DNA of 64,000 bases from Neoscytalidium dimidiatum (taxonomy: Eukaryota; Ascomycota; Dothideomycetes; Botryosphaeriales; Botryosphaeriaceae), in contig CM074696.1 in NCBI GenBank assembly GCA_037367355.1, positions 1,426,001-1,490,000 on the forward strand, read 5' to 3'. The position numbers were made by a program, and so were the translations under genes. A model generated the notes under the pieces. The model saw only the letters and a list, made by a program, of their open reading frames with translations. It was not told the DNA's origin and searched no databases. Shown piece after piece: positions 20,349 through 31,568 of this stretch; the first letter of the stretch is position 1; every line of letters begins with the position of its first letter.

Positions 20349-22961
20349 CTAACCGGCATCAAAATCCCTCCCTTCCATGCACTGTGTCTGTCCTCCATGT
20401 CCACCGGCTTGTCCTGATGGTGCGGGCGTAGCTGCTACGCTGTGTTGTAGGTACGCATTGAACATTGGGTCAAACTGCCCGTAATCGCTAGTGAGAACAT
20501 CGCTTAGGTTCATATCCGGGGCAAATCCCAGATTCTGCATGAATTGTGGTTGGCTGTCCAACCGCTCTGGTCCTTCTAGAGTGGCCAGTTCATCGAAGAG
20601 TGCATCCAGATCGTTCGATCCTGCTGATGGGTATCGCTCGAGTGAAGGGCCATCGTAGACGCTGGAGTTGGGCGTTTGCGAGCTTATGCTAGGGTTTTTA
20701 TTGTTCCCAGCTTGACGTTGGACATTAGCTTCTTTGTTTGCCGGAGGTGCTGTAGGTGCGGCTAGTGGATGAGAGAAAGAGGGCCGATGAGAAGGTTGTT
20801 CCGACTGTGGATTAGGAGCATTATTCATTTGATGTGACAAGTTGTTGAATGGTTGTTGAGACCCTTGATTCGTGGCAGATTCAAACATATTCTTGTTGAT
20901 GCTGAAGGGAGGTGGACTGAATGCAGTCGATGTTGATGTTGGATACTGGGAAATTGGGGATGGATAAGCGGGAGACCTAGAGGCAATCCCACTCATTGGG
21001 GTTGCGGAAGATGGATTCGCAATCGTGAACCCTTCTGTGGTGCTGGATCTCGAGGTACGTCCCAACACAGAGGTATCTCTGGTAGTATCCCGCCTTCGCC
21101 AGAGCTCACGGTAGTTCGTGAGAAGTGTAGTCCACCTTCCCCGTGTATCTGGAGGCAATGTTTCGAATGCACCACTTCTTCCTGCCAGAGCAATAAGGGG
21201 GCTGAAAATTGGAAGCAGAGCTGGTGTGCCAAAAGAATCTGCAAACTTGAGGAATGTCTCGGCGACCATCTCTGGAGGAACAACACTCGGGACGGCAAAA
21301 GCCATAGTCGTCCATAGATAGATGAGACGCAAACTGAAAAGGGTTGGTGTAGGTGCCGGTGGGGGTTGGCTCGACTGCACTGACTTGAGTGTGGGCGGAA
21401 GGCTTGAGATCCACTGCTGGAGATGCATAGACGCAGTATGCGCGTCTATGGCATCGACAGCTACATCGTTTACAATTCCCAGTATTCTAACGATATGGTT
21501 GAAGGTGCTGATGGTATGGACAGGACTCCGGTTGTATTGGGCCGGATTGGAGGTACTAGGTTTGAAGTCAGGACAACCGACCCAAGGGTGCCATTCCTCC
21601 AGGCCATCCTCGGGAATGAGGCCGACACGGTTGACATGTTCTCGTCTGATTATCGGTTCTCTACCAAGATGGGCAGATACGATGGTATCAAGAGCGAAGC
21701 AGGCTAGAAATACGTGCTTCCCTCGCGGATTCTGTTCCTCACTACCAGGAAATCGACCCTGTGGTTGGAAGGTATTGTGCAGGCCGAGCACGAAAGCCAA
21801 GCGTGCAGCATAGCCGATCAGGAACCAAGCAGCACGGGACATGTTTGCTCCAACGTTGACCAGAGCGAGCAGCAAGAGAGCCTTGACATGACCAATCTCA
21901 TGCGACCCCTGCTCGCTCGGTATAAGACTCCGAGCTATGTTGTAGATATCTCCAGGCAGCAGTTTCGCGCCTTCATCACCCTGCTGGGCGGAGGCTGGGT
22001 TGGCAGCGTGCTCTTGGACAGACGCAACAGCCAGAATACTCCATAGTTCGGCGTGATCTCCGGATCCAGGAGTGTTTGCAGAGATTTCAAGTCCCTCATC
22101 GGGATAAGAATAGGAGATTTTCAAGACATCGTGCTTCTCCGCTATGGGAAACCAGCAGTGTGTGTATGCGAAATAAACATCAAAGAGACGCCACAGGTTG
22201 GAAGGGACTCGCAGCTTCTGGCGGATAGGGGCAGATGGCCTGTTCATCGGAGGAAGCGGTGGGTTTACCGAAAGGGCTGCGGGGCTCCGTCCGGACTCAG
22301 GTCTACGCTGGGCCGAAGTTTCCGAGGCAGCAGCCGCAGAAGGCGGCTGGTGCTGCATTTGCGGGGGTCCGTTGAGAGAAGAAGCCGATGGCGCAGGTGT
22401 GGCAGCGATTACTGAAGCGCCGTCCTGGTCGTCCAGCTGGTCGTCGTCGGGTGAGGTTGGGGAGGCAGGCTTTTCGTTGACCGAGACTGGATCAGCGCCG
22501 GACAGGACGCGGTCTATGTCTCTGCAAAAGGCGCTCTTCCTCCACTTCCGGTGCAGTTTGTACGAGCCCTCCTGGTCCTTGCCGGACAACAACGAGCGGC
22601 CCTCTGGTTGGGCCAACATGGCGACCAGCGCATCCTCACTCCCGGGAACATTTCCAAAAGTCCATGCCAAGGCCAGTTCGAGAGTGCGTATGTATCCGGG
22701 CTGTATTCCTCGCTTCTTTGGGTTGGCGGTGTAGGAGCAGTCGCGGTTGGAGGAGGCGCAGGTGAAGCAGATGGGCTGGATGCCGTCGCATTTCTCGCGG
22801 GCGGTTCTGCACTGATCGCAGGCGCGCGAGACACGCTGGCGCTTTGCAGGAGCGGGATTGCCCTGCTGTGCCCGAGGGTCCGCATTCGCAGCGGCTGTTG
22901 TGTTGGGGTTGACATTGGAGACCTTTCGTTTCGCCTTCTCGCCTCCCTCATTGCCGGCCAT
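20349..22961 (-). CDS. qutA: Quinate pathway activator, Zn2Cys6 transcription factor
   Basis: Positive regulator that binds the qut promoters in the presence of quinate. Intronless gene; starting at MAGNEGG (22961) it encodes 870 residues, close to QutA and QA-1F. The DNA-binding cluster is complete: CDQCRTAREKCDG, then CFTC and the last Cys in NRDCSY. The segment KKRGIQPGYIRTLELALAW, right after the cluster, is highly characteristic of QutA/QA-1F. The fungal_trans middle region follows (about 250-600), and the C-terminal third is Ser/Pro/Asn/Gln-rich with an acidic end suited to activation and to contact with the repressor. The open frame extends 85 codons upstream of 22961, but that part is unlike the family. 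It is divergent from qutR. Confidence 0.95.
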   Translation of the reverse strand: MAGNEGGEKAKRKVSNVNPNTTAAANADPRAQQGNPAPAKRQRVSRACDQCRTAREKCDGIQPICFTCASSNRDCSYTANPKKRGIQPGYIRTLELALAWTFGNVPGSEDALVAMLAQPEGRSLLSGKDQEGSYKLHRKWRKSAFCRDIDRVLSGADPVSVNEKPASPTSPDDDQLDDQDGASVIAATPAPSASSLNGPPQMQHQPPSAAAASETSAQRRPESGRSPAALSVNPPLPPMNRPSAPIRQKLRVPSNLWRLFDVYFAYTHCWFPIAEKHDVLKISYSYPDEGLEISANTPGSGDHAELWSILAVASVQEHAANPASAQQGDEGAKLLPGDIYNIARSLIPSEQGSHEIGHVKALLLLALVNVGANMSRAAWFLIGYAARLAFVLGLHNTFQPQGRFPGSEEQNPRGKHVFLACFALDTIVSAHLGREPIIRREHVNRVGLIPEDGLEEWHPWVGCPDFKPSTSNPAQYNRSPVHTISTFNHIVRILGIVNDVAVDAIDAHTASMHLQQWISSLPPTLKSVQSSQPPPAPTPTLFSLRLIYLWTTMAFAVPSVVPPEMVAETFLKFADSFGTPALLPIFSPLIALAGRSGAFETLPPDTRGRWTTLLTNYRELWRRRDTTRDTSVLGRTSRSSTTEGFTIANPSSATPMSGIASRSPAYPSPISQYPTSTSTAFSPPPFSINKNMFESATNQGSQQPFNNLSHQMNNAPNPQSEQPSHRPSFSHPLAAPTAPPANKEANVQRQAGNNKNPSISSQTPNSSVYDGPSLERYPSAGSNDLDALFDELATLEGPERLDSQPQFMQNLGFAPDMNLSDVLTSDYGQFDPMFNAYLQHSVAATPAPSGQAGGHGGQTQCMEGRDFDAG

Positions 22962-23640
22962 TGCGGCGTTGTGGTCCCATCCAGAAGCGCAGCCGTCGCG
23001 GTGGGAGCTATCCGAGGTAGCAATCCGAGCAGCGGGAACGCTGGGGGCGCGACATGCTACGCTGGTCAGCGAATATGGGCAGCGGGCAATTGGAGAGCGA
23101 CACACCAGAGGCTCAGAGCGGCGATCCCATGACAGACAGACCCTTCGCGGAGAGTTGACGCAGTTGACGGAGGCAGTGGTCTGGGCATAGCGGCGCGCGC
23201 TAGGAGCTCTCCACACTCAGCGTCGCGGCTGCTGGAGAGCCTGGAGCGAAGCTGGGGATTGCGCCGCGCTATGGGCCGAGCACCCCTGCCCCGGACAAGC
23301 TCTTACCCACCCACCGCTCGCCTGTGCATCTGGGGAACCCGGCCATCTGCAACACGCCCGCCTGCCCTCCACCTGCTCCATTGCTAGTCCGCCCGTGCTG
23401 CCCACCACCCACCTCCGCCGCCCGCTGCCGAGCCCGCGCGATTCAGCCATCCAGACCTCGCGCCCACTCCCTCCGCCGCTCGCTCCCCTCGCGCCGACCT
23501 CGTCACACCCCATATCCTGCCGCACGCCAGCTCCAAATGCCCCGATAACCCGGCTCTCACTCTCTGTCGCCCGGGCTCGAGAATAGTCTGCTTCGGTTTT
23601 GCTCCAGGCCAAACGCTGCCTCTGGCCAACCACTGCGGCG
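22962..23640. promoter_or_regulatory. Divergent promoter qutA / qutR
   Basis: This 679-bp region separates activator and repressor genes. It has a candidate QutA site at 23293-23308, which would allow autoregulation. The middle is a pyrimidine-rich CCGCC-type stretch. Confidence 0.5.
23293..23308 (+). promoter_or_regulatory. Candidate QutA/QA-1F binding site
   Basis: GGACAAGCTCTTACCC matches GGRTAARYRYTTAYCC at 14 of 16 positions and keeps a full TTACCC half. It lies between qutA and qutR, where the Neurospora activator also has sites in its own regulatory gene region. Confidence 0.45.
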
Positions 23641-26364
23641 ATGATGGCCTATGCGACCGCCGGTGTCAAGCGCCCATACTCGGCCATGGCAGCTGACGGT
23701 CCAATTGCCGCCGTCGCCCGACAGCAGCACTATTCTCCTCCCTATCCCGACCCCGAAAAGGACCGGCCCTGCTCCTACGACCGCCTCGACTCTCCTAGGT
23801 CGCGCCCAGGCAGTGTCCCGCCTGTGCCTGTCTCCGCCCACCCGCTGATCTCCGCACCGAGGTCCTTCTCTCCAGATGCCTCGATTGTGCTGATCGGTGT
23901 CCGCGGCACCGGCAAGTCCACGCTTGCCGTCATCGCGTCCGCTGCTATCCAGCGGCGAGTCATCGACGTTGAGCACACTTTTCAGGAAGTCACCGGCCAG
24001 TGTAGTTCTAGCTACAGGAAGAGTCACGGACCTGCTGCCCACAACCAGCGCCAGTTGGATGTCCTCAGGTCGGTGCTCACGAATTACGACAAGGATTGCA
24101 TCATAGTCTGCGGTACCAGCTCCATCGAGCGCGGGGCCCAACTCCTTCTTCAGGAATACAGCAAGACCCACCCGGTCATTCATATCGTCAGAGATGTCAA
24201 GAGCATTAGGGACTATCTCAAGGTCTGGGACGAGCAGAAGGTCGAGAATCTTCTCCGTGCCTCCAGCTCGATTCTCAGAGCTTGTTCGAATTACGAGTTC
24301 TACAACTACACCGAGAAGCAGCAAAGCCCCAACCCTGCTACCGTCGAGAGCACCATTGATGAAGCTGGGCCTCGCGCCTCGCCCGGTGGAGGACGCTCTT
24401 CACAAGAGCCGGCGCCAGGTCAGAGATCACCTGCTTCGTTCCTCACTCTCAAAAGAACACAGAGGCATTTTCTAAAATTCGTCACTCTCATCATGGCTCG
24501 CGGCACTCTGCAATCCCTAGAGTCCGCGTATCCTCTTTCGCACGTCCGCACCGAAGCAAGATCCTACACCTACGCTGTATCTGTACCGCTCCCGGCCATC
24601 TTGTCTGGCTCCTTGGACATGGAAGAGCTGGAAGTTGGCGCCGATGCATTCGAAATCAAGATTGTCGACCACGGCGGCCTGACCCATCCAACCGCTCCCG
24701 CCCGTCTAGACCAAATAAGCCAGGCATTCTCAACAGTGCGCAGAACTACTGTTGTACCCATCATCTACCACGTTGTCAAGACCAGTTTTAGGACGAGTGC
24801 CGAATTGCCCGACGACGACTATTTCGCTCTAGTTCGCCATGGCCTACGCTTCACTCCCGAATTTGCCACCATAAACCTTGAGGCAGATGAGCATCTTCTC
24901 ACTCAGATCATCCAGGTCAAGGGTGCTACCAAAATCATTGGCCATTTCCACACCGACTTTTCAACTAGCTGGAATGACGAAAGATGGATTCGGATGTATG
25001 AAAAAGGTCGAAGATTAGGTTGCGATTTGATCCGACTTGCCCGGGCTGCTGGACGCTTTGAAGATGCATTTGCCGTCCATCAAATGAGATCGAAAATAAC
25101 AGCTTTGGATGGCCCTCATGTCCCTCTCCTAGCATTTAACGTCGGAGATCGTGGGCGAACTTCAGCATGTTTCAACAAGATACTTACTTCGGTGACACAT
25201 CCCGCCCTTCAGGATTACCTCAGGCAAAATGACCTTGATTCGCCCATCTACCCAACCATTACTGCACAAGAGGCCACCCGCGCACTCTACGCTTCGTTTG
25301 TTTACGATCCGCTGCGCATCTACGTTATCGGAGCAAAAGTCAACTACAGCTTGTCGCCTGCAATGCATACAGCGGGGTACAGAGCACTTGGCCTGCCACA
25401 TACGTACAGCATTCACCAAACGCCATCTCTCAAAAGTGTCCACTCTATTCTCTCGGATCCATACTATGGCGGATCGTCGGTCGGGCAACCTTACAAAATC
25501 GAAATAATCGCGCTCACCCACTCCCTCAGTCGCCATGCTCGCGCGATAGGAGCAGTCAATACGTTGATCCCAGTTCGCAACCTGGATCCGGACGGTAGCA
25601 TCCCCGAAGACATCGACGTCATGCGGGAAAGAAGTCAAGTTGGTCCGGTGAAGGCGCTGTACGGCGAAAACACGGATTGGATCGGAATTCGAGCATGCAT
25701 CAAGCGCGGGTTATCACCAGCAAATGCGGTGGGGCCTCGAACTACCGCTCTTGTGGCTGGCGCGGGAGGCATGGCACGGGCGACGGTATACGCACTTCTA
25801 CAACTCGGGGTGCGCAACATCTTCATCCACAACAGGACCACGGCGAATGCAGAGAAGCTTGTCGCACATTTCACGCGAGTTCTTTCCGGCAATGGGACCG
25901 CCTCTCCACCGCTGTTCTCACCGCAGGAACATCAGCCGCCTCCGCGGCTCACCGTCCTGAAATCTCGCGAAGATGCGTGGCCAGAGTCATTTCGGCAGCC
26001 AACGATCATAGTATCCTGCATTCCCACAAATGCGGTAGGAAACAGCCCCGCCCCTAACTTTACAGTTCCACTGCAATGGTTTGGCAGTCCGACTGGAGGC
26101 GTTGTGGTGGAACTGGCGTACAGGAACCTCGGCTCGCCATTGCTGCGGCAGATCCGTGCGGAGAGCCATCGAGGATGGGTTGCGATGGACGGTCTGGATC
26201 TACTACCAGAGCAAGGATTTGCACAATTTGAGCTCTTCACAGGCAGGCGGGCGCCACGGCGTATCATGAGAATAGAGGTCTTGAAGGCGTACAGGGACGA
26301 AAACGGCGAGACAGACCCAACCGTGCAAGCGAGGCTGGAAGCGGTCAATGATTGGGTGCCGTAG
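23641..26364 (+). CDS. qutR: Quinate pathway repressor, AROM-derived (shikimate kinase / DHQase I / shikimate DH-like)
   Basis: Negative regulator that holds QutA inactive without quinate. It is homologous to the last three domains of the pentafunctional AROM protein. Single exon, 907 residues from 23641, near QutR and QA-1S. A low-complexity leader is followed by a shikimate-kinase-like domain (Walker A GVRGTGKST, about residue 85), a type I dehydroquinase-like domain (about 280-540) with HFHTDFSTSW, and a shikimate-dehydrogenase-like domain (about 550-900) with INYS-type VNYSLSPAMH and a VAGAGGMARATVYALLQLG dinucleotide fold. Enzymatic activity is not expected of this family; the fold is used for sensing. 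It is divergent from qutA. Identification is firm. Confidence 0.95.
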   Translation: MMAYATAGVKRPYSAMAADGPIAAVARQQHYSPPYPDPEKDRPCSYDRLDSPRSRPGSVPPVPVSAHPLISAPRSFSPDASIVLIGVRGTGKSTLAVIASAAIQRRVIDVEHTFQEVTGQCSSSYRKSHGPAAHNQRQLDVLRSVLTNYDKDCIIVCGTSSIERGAQLLLQEYSKTHPVIHIVRDVKSIRDYLKVWDEQKVENLLRASSSILRACSNYEFYNYTEKQQSPNPATVESTIDEAGPRASPGGGRSSQEPAPGQRSPASFLTLKRTQRHFLKFVTLIMARGTLQSLESAYPLSHVRTEARSYTYAVSVPLPAILSGSLDMEELEVGADAFEIKIVDHGGLTHPTAPARLDQISQAFSTVRRTTVVPIIYHVVKTSFRTSAELPDDDYFALVRHGLRFTPEFATINLEADEHLLTQIIQVKGATKIIGHFHTDFSTSWNDERWIRMYEKGRRLGCDLIRLARAAGRFEDAFAVHQMRSKITALDGPHVPLLAFNVGDRGRTSACFNKILTSVTHPALQDYLRQNDLDSPIYPTITAQEATRALYASFVYDPLRIYVIGAKVNYSLSPAMHTAGYRALGLPHTYSIHQTPSLKSVHSILSDPYYGGSSVGQPYKIEIIALTHSLSRHARAIGAVNTLIPVRNLDPDGSIPEDIDVMRERSQVGPVKALYGENTDWIGIRACIKRGLSPANAVGPRTTALVAGAGGMARATVYALLQLGVRNIFIHNRTTANAEKLVAHFTRVLSGNGTASPPLFSPQEHQPPPRLTVLKSREDAWPESFRQPTIIVSCIPTNAVGNSPAPNFTVPLQWFGSPTGGVVVELAYRNLGSPLLRQIRAESHRGWVAMDGLDLLPEQGFAQFELFTGRRAPRRIMRIEVLKAYRDENGETDPTVQARLEAVNDWVP

Positions 26365-26838
26365 GGCGGGATTGAAGGATGACGGGGAAGACGGTTGGAC
26401 GGGCTACGTGCGGATTTGTTTCATGGAGATACTTGCAATATACCTCAAGGCAATGAATACAACTTCAAAACGACTACAGCTTCCCATCTCGGCAGTACTG
26501 GTGTTCTTCGCAACGGATCGACGGGCCTGCTCTTCGCGAGCGGCAACGACTAAATTAACGACTAAGTCAGTTCAGTCGGCGGCGGTGCCTGGGCCTGGGC
26601 CTGGGCTCGGCCGTAACTCGTGCACTGCAGATTACCTAAGACAGCATTAGCCACAGCTCAGCCGCCTCCGCCATTCGCGCCCACCTCGTCGCAATCTCGC
26701 TCCCTCTTCCTCCGTCATCCTCGCAGCGCAAATGCAGCCCACCTCCACAGCCACAAATACATATCCGGTGCGTCAGAACGGAAAGAGCTAGGAACTACAG
26801 ACGCTGCGCCGCGGTTGCGACCGCACGCCCGAGCAATC
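26365..26838. promoter_or_regulatory. qutR 3' end and promoter of the second regulator gene
   Basis: This 474-bp gap contains a short GGGCCT-type repeat (about 26588-26610). I see nothing else. Confidence 0.4.
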
Positions 26839-28952
26839 ATGTCGACGATGATCACTTTCGCCGCCAACAATGAGTTCTTTCGCAAGCGCAAGCGCGTGCA
26901 CAAGGCCTGCGATTCTTGCAAGAAGCGCCGCGTAAGGCTGACATATCCTCGCACTCTCCTCTCTTCTCTCCGCTCATGCCCCTCTAGAAGCGCTGCGTGC
27001 ACACATTCGACGGCGAAGATGGTGCACTACCCCCTGCGTCACCTTCAGGGACAGACTCGCCTTCGTCCCACCCGTCGTACTTGCCCGGAGCTCCTCATTC
27101 GAATGTCGCCCATGGTTCCACGGCGGGCTCTTACGAAACCCATGCATCCGGCTTCCCGGACGCCGACCAGACCGTAGCCCGCGCAAACGCCGCGGAAGAC
27201 CCTCGTCTAATCCCAGGCTCTCGGTTCATCGGTTACCTCAGCCCGGAAGCTGTCATGAGAGGCCAAATCAGGGAACCAGGCAGCAAGTGTGGAGGTTGGG
27301 TTCCGGCAACTCCAGATGACGATCCTGTCCCACCGCCTTCTGCACGTGACCAGCCGGAAGATGGCACCGTAGCCGGCCCTGCGTCGTCCGACGACGAGGC
27401 ATCACGCATTGACAGAGCCCTCCAGGCCTATCTGGATGCTGTAGGAGTGAAGGTCGTCCCCCCTCAGCGTAATGTAGATATACTCCTCGGCATCTACTTT
27501 GAGTACGTCCATCCACTACTTCCCCTAGTCGACCAACGAACCTTTTTCGACCGAGGAGCACATGGCGAACAGTCCACCATGCTGCTGCAAGCCATATGTC
27601 TGGTCGCTTCGCGCCATGAGAGTGCTCGCCACCATCTGTACCTCTCGAGCGACCCCGACCTCCTTCTAGAGCCCCGAGTGTATGCCAGGAAGCTGTACGC
27701 TGCACTCGTCGCCGGAGTCAACGCGAATCTGGAGGATGACCGCATCACTTTGATCCAGACTTTGGCTCTCATGTCGCTTTACAGTGAAGGCACCGATGGC
27801 GCTGACCGATCCTCGATGCATCTGGTTCAGGCCATTCACCATGCGCACACCATCGGTTTGCAATTCGGCCGGCAGCGGAATGTTCCCAAAGCAGAACCGA
27901 CTGAAAAGATATTCTGGTGTTTGTGGAGTCTCGACAAGCTCAATGCCAGCGTAAACGGGAGGCCGCAATACATGCACGAACGGGATAACCAGTTGGAAAG
28001 CTGGACGGCGAGACCTGACCAACGACGCACACCCTTCGGCATTTGGCTCCAATTGGCTGGCATTCTCGACAGGGTCATTGAATTGTACAGGCCTGGCTGT
28101 GATTCTCGCGTTACTGGGATAGAGAATGATTTTCCCGGATTTGAAGACATCATTGGCGATGGAGGGGACAGATTACGGGGGCCCATAGTCGCCGCTTTGG
28201 AGCTCTTCTACCACGCGGTTGCAATGTTGTCGCACAAGTCCCGCTCGATCACAGATCCAGTGCGCTCAACACCTTCCTTCGTCCGTCAAAGCCTCTCCGC
28301 TGTCCGGGTCATCTCGATACTTAGCCACGAATTCCCGGACGATCTTCCCCCTTTACCTCTCGTGCCGTACGCCCTCGCTCTGGCAATGTCAGTCGCTTAC
28401 AGGCAATTCCGTCGAAGCAAGCTCCAAGGCCATAAGAATCGCGCAAAAGAGGATCTCAAAACATGCTGCAGCCTTCTCAATAGGCTTCGCACAACCTGGT
28501 GGTGTGCAGGATGCATGGCTGACTTGGGGGCTGCGGCGTTGAGCAAAGCAGAACGGGCTGAGCAGCGGCTCCCAACGACTCCGGCTGGGGCGACAACTCG
28601 ACCCAGTGACGCCTTCCGTGCCGAACCTGCGACGCCAAACTCCAACGACTCGCACCGGGAAGTTTCGGAGTCACAGGAGAGCGAAAGGCCGGCCAACACC
28701 ACTGTCCGCAGTTTGCTCAATATGTCGACGGTGCCGCCAATGCTGGCGGGCCAGCCGCAACATACGCTCAGCAGCGAGAGAGTCGCCCAAACACCGCCAA
28801 ATAGTGCTGATTTCAACAACGAGTCACCTGACTGGTTGAACTTTGACACCGCGTTTGAGCACATGGACACTCTCCTGGGAGGTGGCGGCGCAGATTTGTC
28901 GAGTGAAATCCTGAAAGGATTCAACTGGGATCTGGGAGAGTTCCCGGGGTGA
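26839..28952 (+). CDS. Fungal transcription factor with incomplete Zn2Cys6 cluster
   Basis: Likely nuclear DNA-binding regulator. Exons 26839-26931 and 26988-28952 give 685 residues. A basic leader RKRKRVHK precedes ACDSCKKRR, and splicing adds KRCVHTFDGEDG. Only the first three cysteines of a canonical C6 cluster are therefore present (CxxCx6C); the next residues are acidic and then Ser/Pro-rich. The fungal_trans domain is normal: YVHPLLPLVDQRTFF (about 200), DDRITLIQTLALMSLYSEG, HAHTIGLQFGRQR and FWCLWSLDKLNAS (about 330). The C-terminus is acidic/aromatic and resembles an activation domain. It sits between qutR and a second permease, in the orientation of qutR, so it could add a second input. 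Target genes are unknown. Confidence 0.88.
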
Positions 28953-29729
28953 GACGTGACCTGACAGCGAGGTAACCGATGAATTACACCCTATAGTTCG
29001 GTGGGTCCGACAGGGGTCTCATTCTGAGATGCGGAAGTGGACAGGGTTCCTCATCCGCACAGGTGAGTGTCCGAATCCTATCCAGCTATTAGGGCCTTCC
29101 GCTGATTGCCATCACACCTTTTCAGCGGATGGCGCCCACCAATGCACGAGATCGACTTCAAAGGAATTACTTTAGCATGCAACAGAACGCATGTGGAATT
29201 GAATCATCGGTCCGAACCTACGTGTCGCCGATTTCATCCGACACCCATGTATGGATGACTGCTTCAGCTAGCCCCTGAGCCGTGCTGGTAGGGCAATTTT
29301 GCTTGCAGTGTTTCCGGAACGACTTCCCAGGAGCAGCATCGACCCGGCATGTCCGGCCCCGGCCTTCCGATCCGCTGGCTTCCAGCCATACAGCCCCAAA
29401 GAGCTCTGCAACGACTTGGCCTATCTCAGCATATCACAAAGTCGCAGGCCTATGACGTACTACACGACTTTGAGAATAGGGGCAATCCCGATCTGGAGGA
29501 AATCCCGCGCACACATCTCCTGTCATGGAGTCGAGGCATCTACATGAAGGAATAGCTAAGGGCCTTGGCATTATCGAAACCTTATGTCGTGTAGCGACTT
29601 TGTGCAATCGAATCAGTTGACATTATGGATCATATCTATCATACGTCATTTCTCTATCTATAACCTTGGACAGTGAACAAGAGGGGGAAGAAATTATTTG
29701 GTTTTTTTTTTTTCCCCCAATAATTCTTC
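28953..29729. other. Convergent intergenic region
   Basis: This 777-bp stretch lies between the 3' ends of the second regulator and the second permease. It has a T-run near 29702-29714. No gene is supported. Confidence 0.5.
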
Positions 29730-31568
29730 TCAAACAGCTTCCACAAACTCGCGTCCCTGCTTATCCTCGGCCCTCTCGAGCGCTACGGCGGTGATTCCAG
29801 CCGCGTGCGCGCTCTCGTAGTTCCTGCGGGCGTTCCTGGCCAGCACGGGGGCGCCCTGGCCGAACATGAGGTCCATGTCCTCGAGCGCGATGCCCTTGGT
29901 CTCGGGCACGGAGAGGTAGGCGAAGGCGAAGGCGAGCACGGTGCAGGCGCCGAAGAAGAGGAAGGTGCCGTACCGGATGTGGGCGACCATGTAGGGCAGG
30001 CTGTAGACGACGACGAACTGCGACAGCCACTGCGTGCAGACGGACAGCATCATGCCGGCGGTGCGCACGCGCGTGGGCATGATCTCGGACGCGACCAGCC
30101 ACGGCACGCCGTTCCAGCTGAAGCCGTAGAAGACGGCGTAGACGTAGATCATGGCGAGCGCGGCGTTGGCGCCCGCGTCGCGCGGCACCGCCGTCGCCGC
30201 CGTGAAGGAGCCCGACAGCTTCGAGTAGCCCGCCAGGTAGAACATGGCGGCGCCCGCGCCGCACGCCCCGATCAGCAGCGCCGGCCGCCGCCCGAACCGG
30301 TCGACGAAGAAGAGCATGAAGACGAGCGTCGTGATCATCTTGACGATGCCGTACACGCCCGTCGCCAGCAGGTTGACCGACGTGCCGCTGTAGCCGAGCG
30401 ACTCGAGGATGGTGGGCGAGTAGTAGTTGATGGCGTTGATTCTGGAGAAAAGGGGGGAGTTGCTGGTCAGCAACATGTCACATTTTCAATGGTGACTACT
30501 ACCCTTTTCTTCAAAGAAGAAGAAGAAGAAGAAAAAGAGAGAGTGAAGAGAAAGAAAGGGGGAAAAAAAAAGAAGAGAAAACGAACTCACCCAGTGAGGT
30601 TCTGGAAGAGCATCATCGTCATGGCAAGGCCGGCTCGGTTGCGGACGCCGCGCTGCGCCAGCTCGCGGAAGATCTGCACGTTGGTCCGCTTGCCGCCGGA
30701 CGACTCGATCTCGTGGTTGACGGCGGTCTGGAAGTCGGCCAGCTCGGCCAGCACGTACTCGTGGTCCGGGGGCAGGTTGCGGATCCAGGCCAGGGCGGCG
30801 AGCGCCCTCTCGGAGCGGCCCTTGGAGACCAGCCAGCGGGGCGACTCGGGCACCCACGGCATCGACAGCAGCAGCAGGCCCGCCGGCACGAACTGGACGC
30901 CGACGGGGATGCGCCACTGCCTGTCGCCGCCCGGGGACACGTTCTGCTCGACGCCGTAGTTGACCCAGAAGCCGAAGACCAGCGCGACCTGCAGCATGAT
31001 CTCGAACATGCCGACCAGCCGGCCGCGGATGGCGGCCGGCGCGCACTCGGAGATGTAGATGGGGATGATCATCGAGCTGGCGCCCACGCCCAGGCCGGTC
31101 AGGACGCGCCCGCCGTAGAGGGCGCCCAGGACGCCTATCATCTGCAGCACGACGCCGAGCGAGAAGACCAGGCCGGAGACCAGGATGACCATCTTGCGGC
31201 CGGAGGACTCGGAGATGAAGAAGCCCGCGATGGCGCCGAAGAAGGCGCCTGCCTGGAAGGTGGACACGATGTTGCTGTCGAGCGATGTCGACGCAGCGTC
31301 GTCGGTGAGCCCGTAGGCGGCTTTGAAGGACGGGAGCTCCAGCGTGCCGCCGATGAAGGCGCTGTCGTAGCCATACATCGCCGAGGCCTTGGGTTGGATC
31401 GGTCAGTTTTTGTTATCTTGCAGCATGAGGGGGAAGGTTGGACGTTTGACTCACCCATGCTGCCGAGATGGCGAGGAGGTATATCCGCCATCCATAGACT
31501 TCTCTTGGTACTGCGGCACCGGTGTCTTCTTTGATGGCAAACGGGTTGTTGGAGAGAGGGTTCTTCAT
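29730..31568 (-). CDS. MFS sugar-porter permease, quinate-permease-like
   Basis: Twelve-helix plasma-membrane transporter of the sugar-porter family. Exons 31568-31455, 31387-30591 and 30441-29730 give 540 residues. It opens with the cytosolic REVYGWRIYLLAISAAW and then MYGYDSAFIGGTLELPSF. PIYISECAPAAIRGRLVG, PESPRWLVSKGR, GINAINYYSPTILESLG, DRFGRRPALL and PETKGIALEDMD are all in place. It parallels QutD along its length, so quinate or a related acid is a plausible substrate, although hexoses cannot be excluded. Intron 2 (149 bp) is purine/pyrimidine-rich. It is the outermost transport gene on this side of the cluster and converges with the second regulator. The family is firm; the substrate is not. 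Confidence 0.92.

Noticed and set aside
19712..20431. 239-codon plus-strand open frame between qutC and qutA
   Set aside because: Basic, Arg/Ser/Pro-rich, no motif, and it runs into the end of qutA; I find no splice or start support.
22962..23216. 85-residue N-terminal extension of QutA
   Set aside because: Not like QutA/QA-1F N-termini, Arg/Cys-rich, and the start at 22961 gives the family's normal size.
29805..30959. 384-codon plus-strand open frame
   Set aside because: Shadow of the second permease; it crosses that gene's intron and is His/Gly/Ala-rich.
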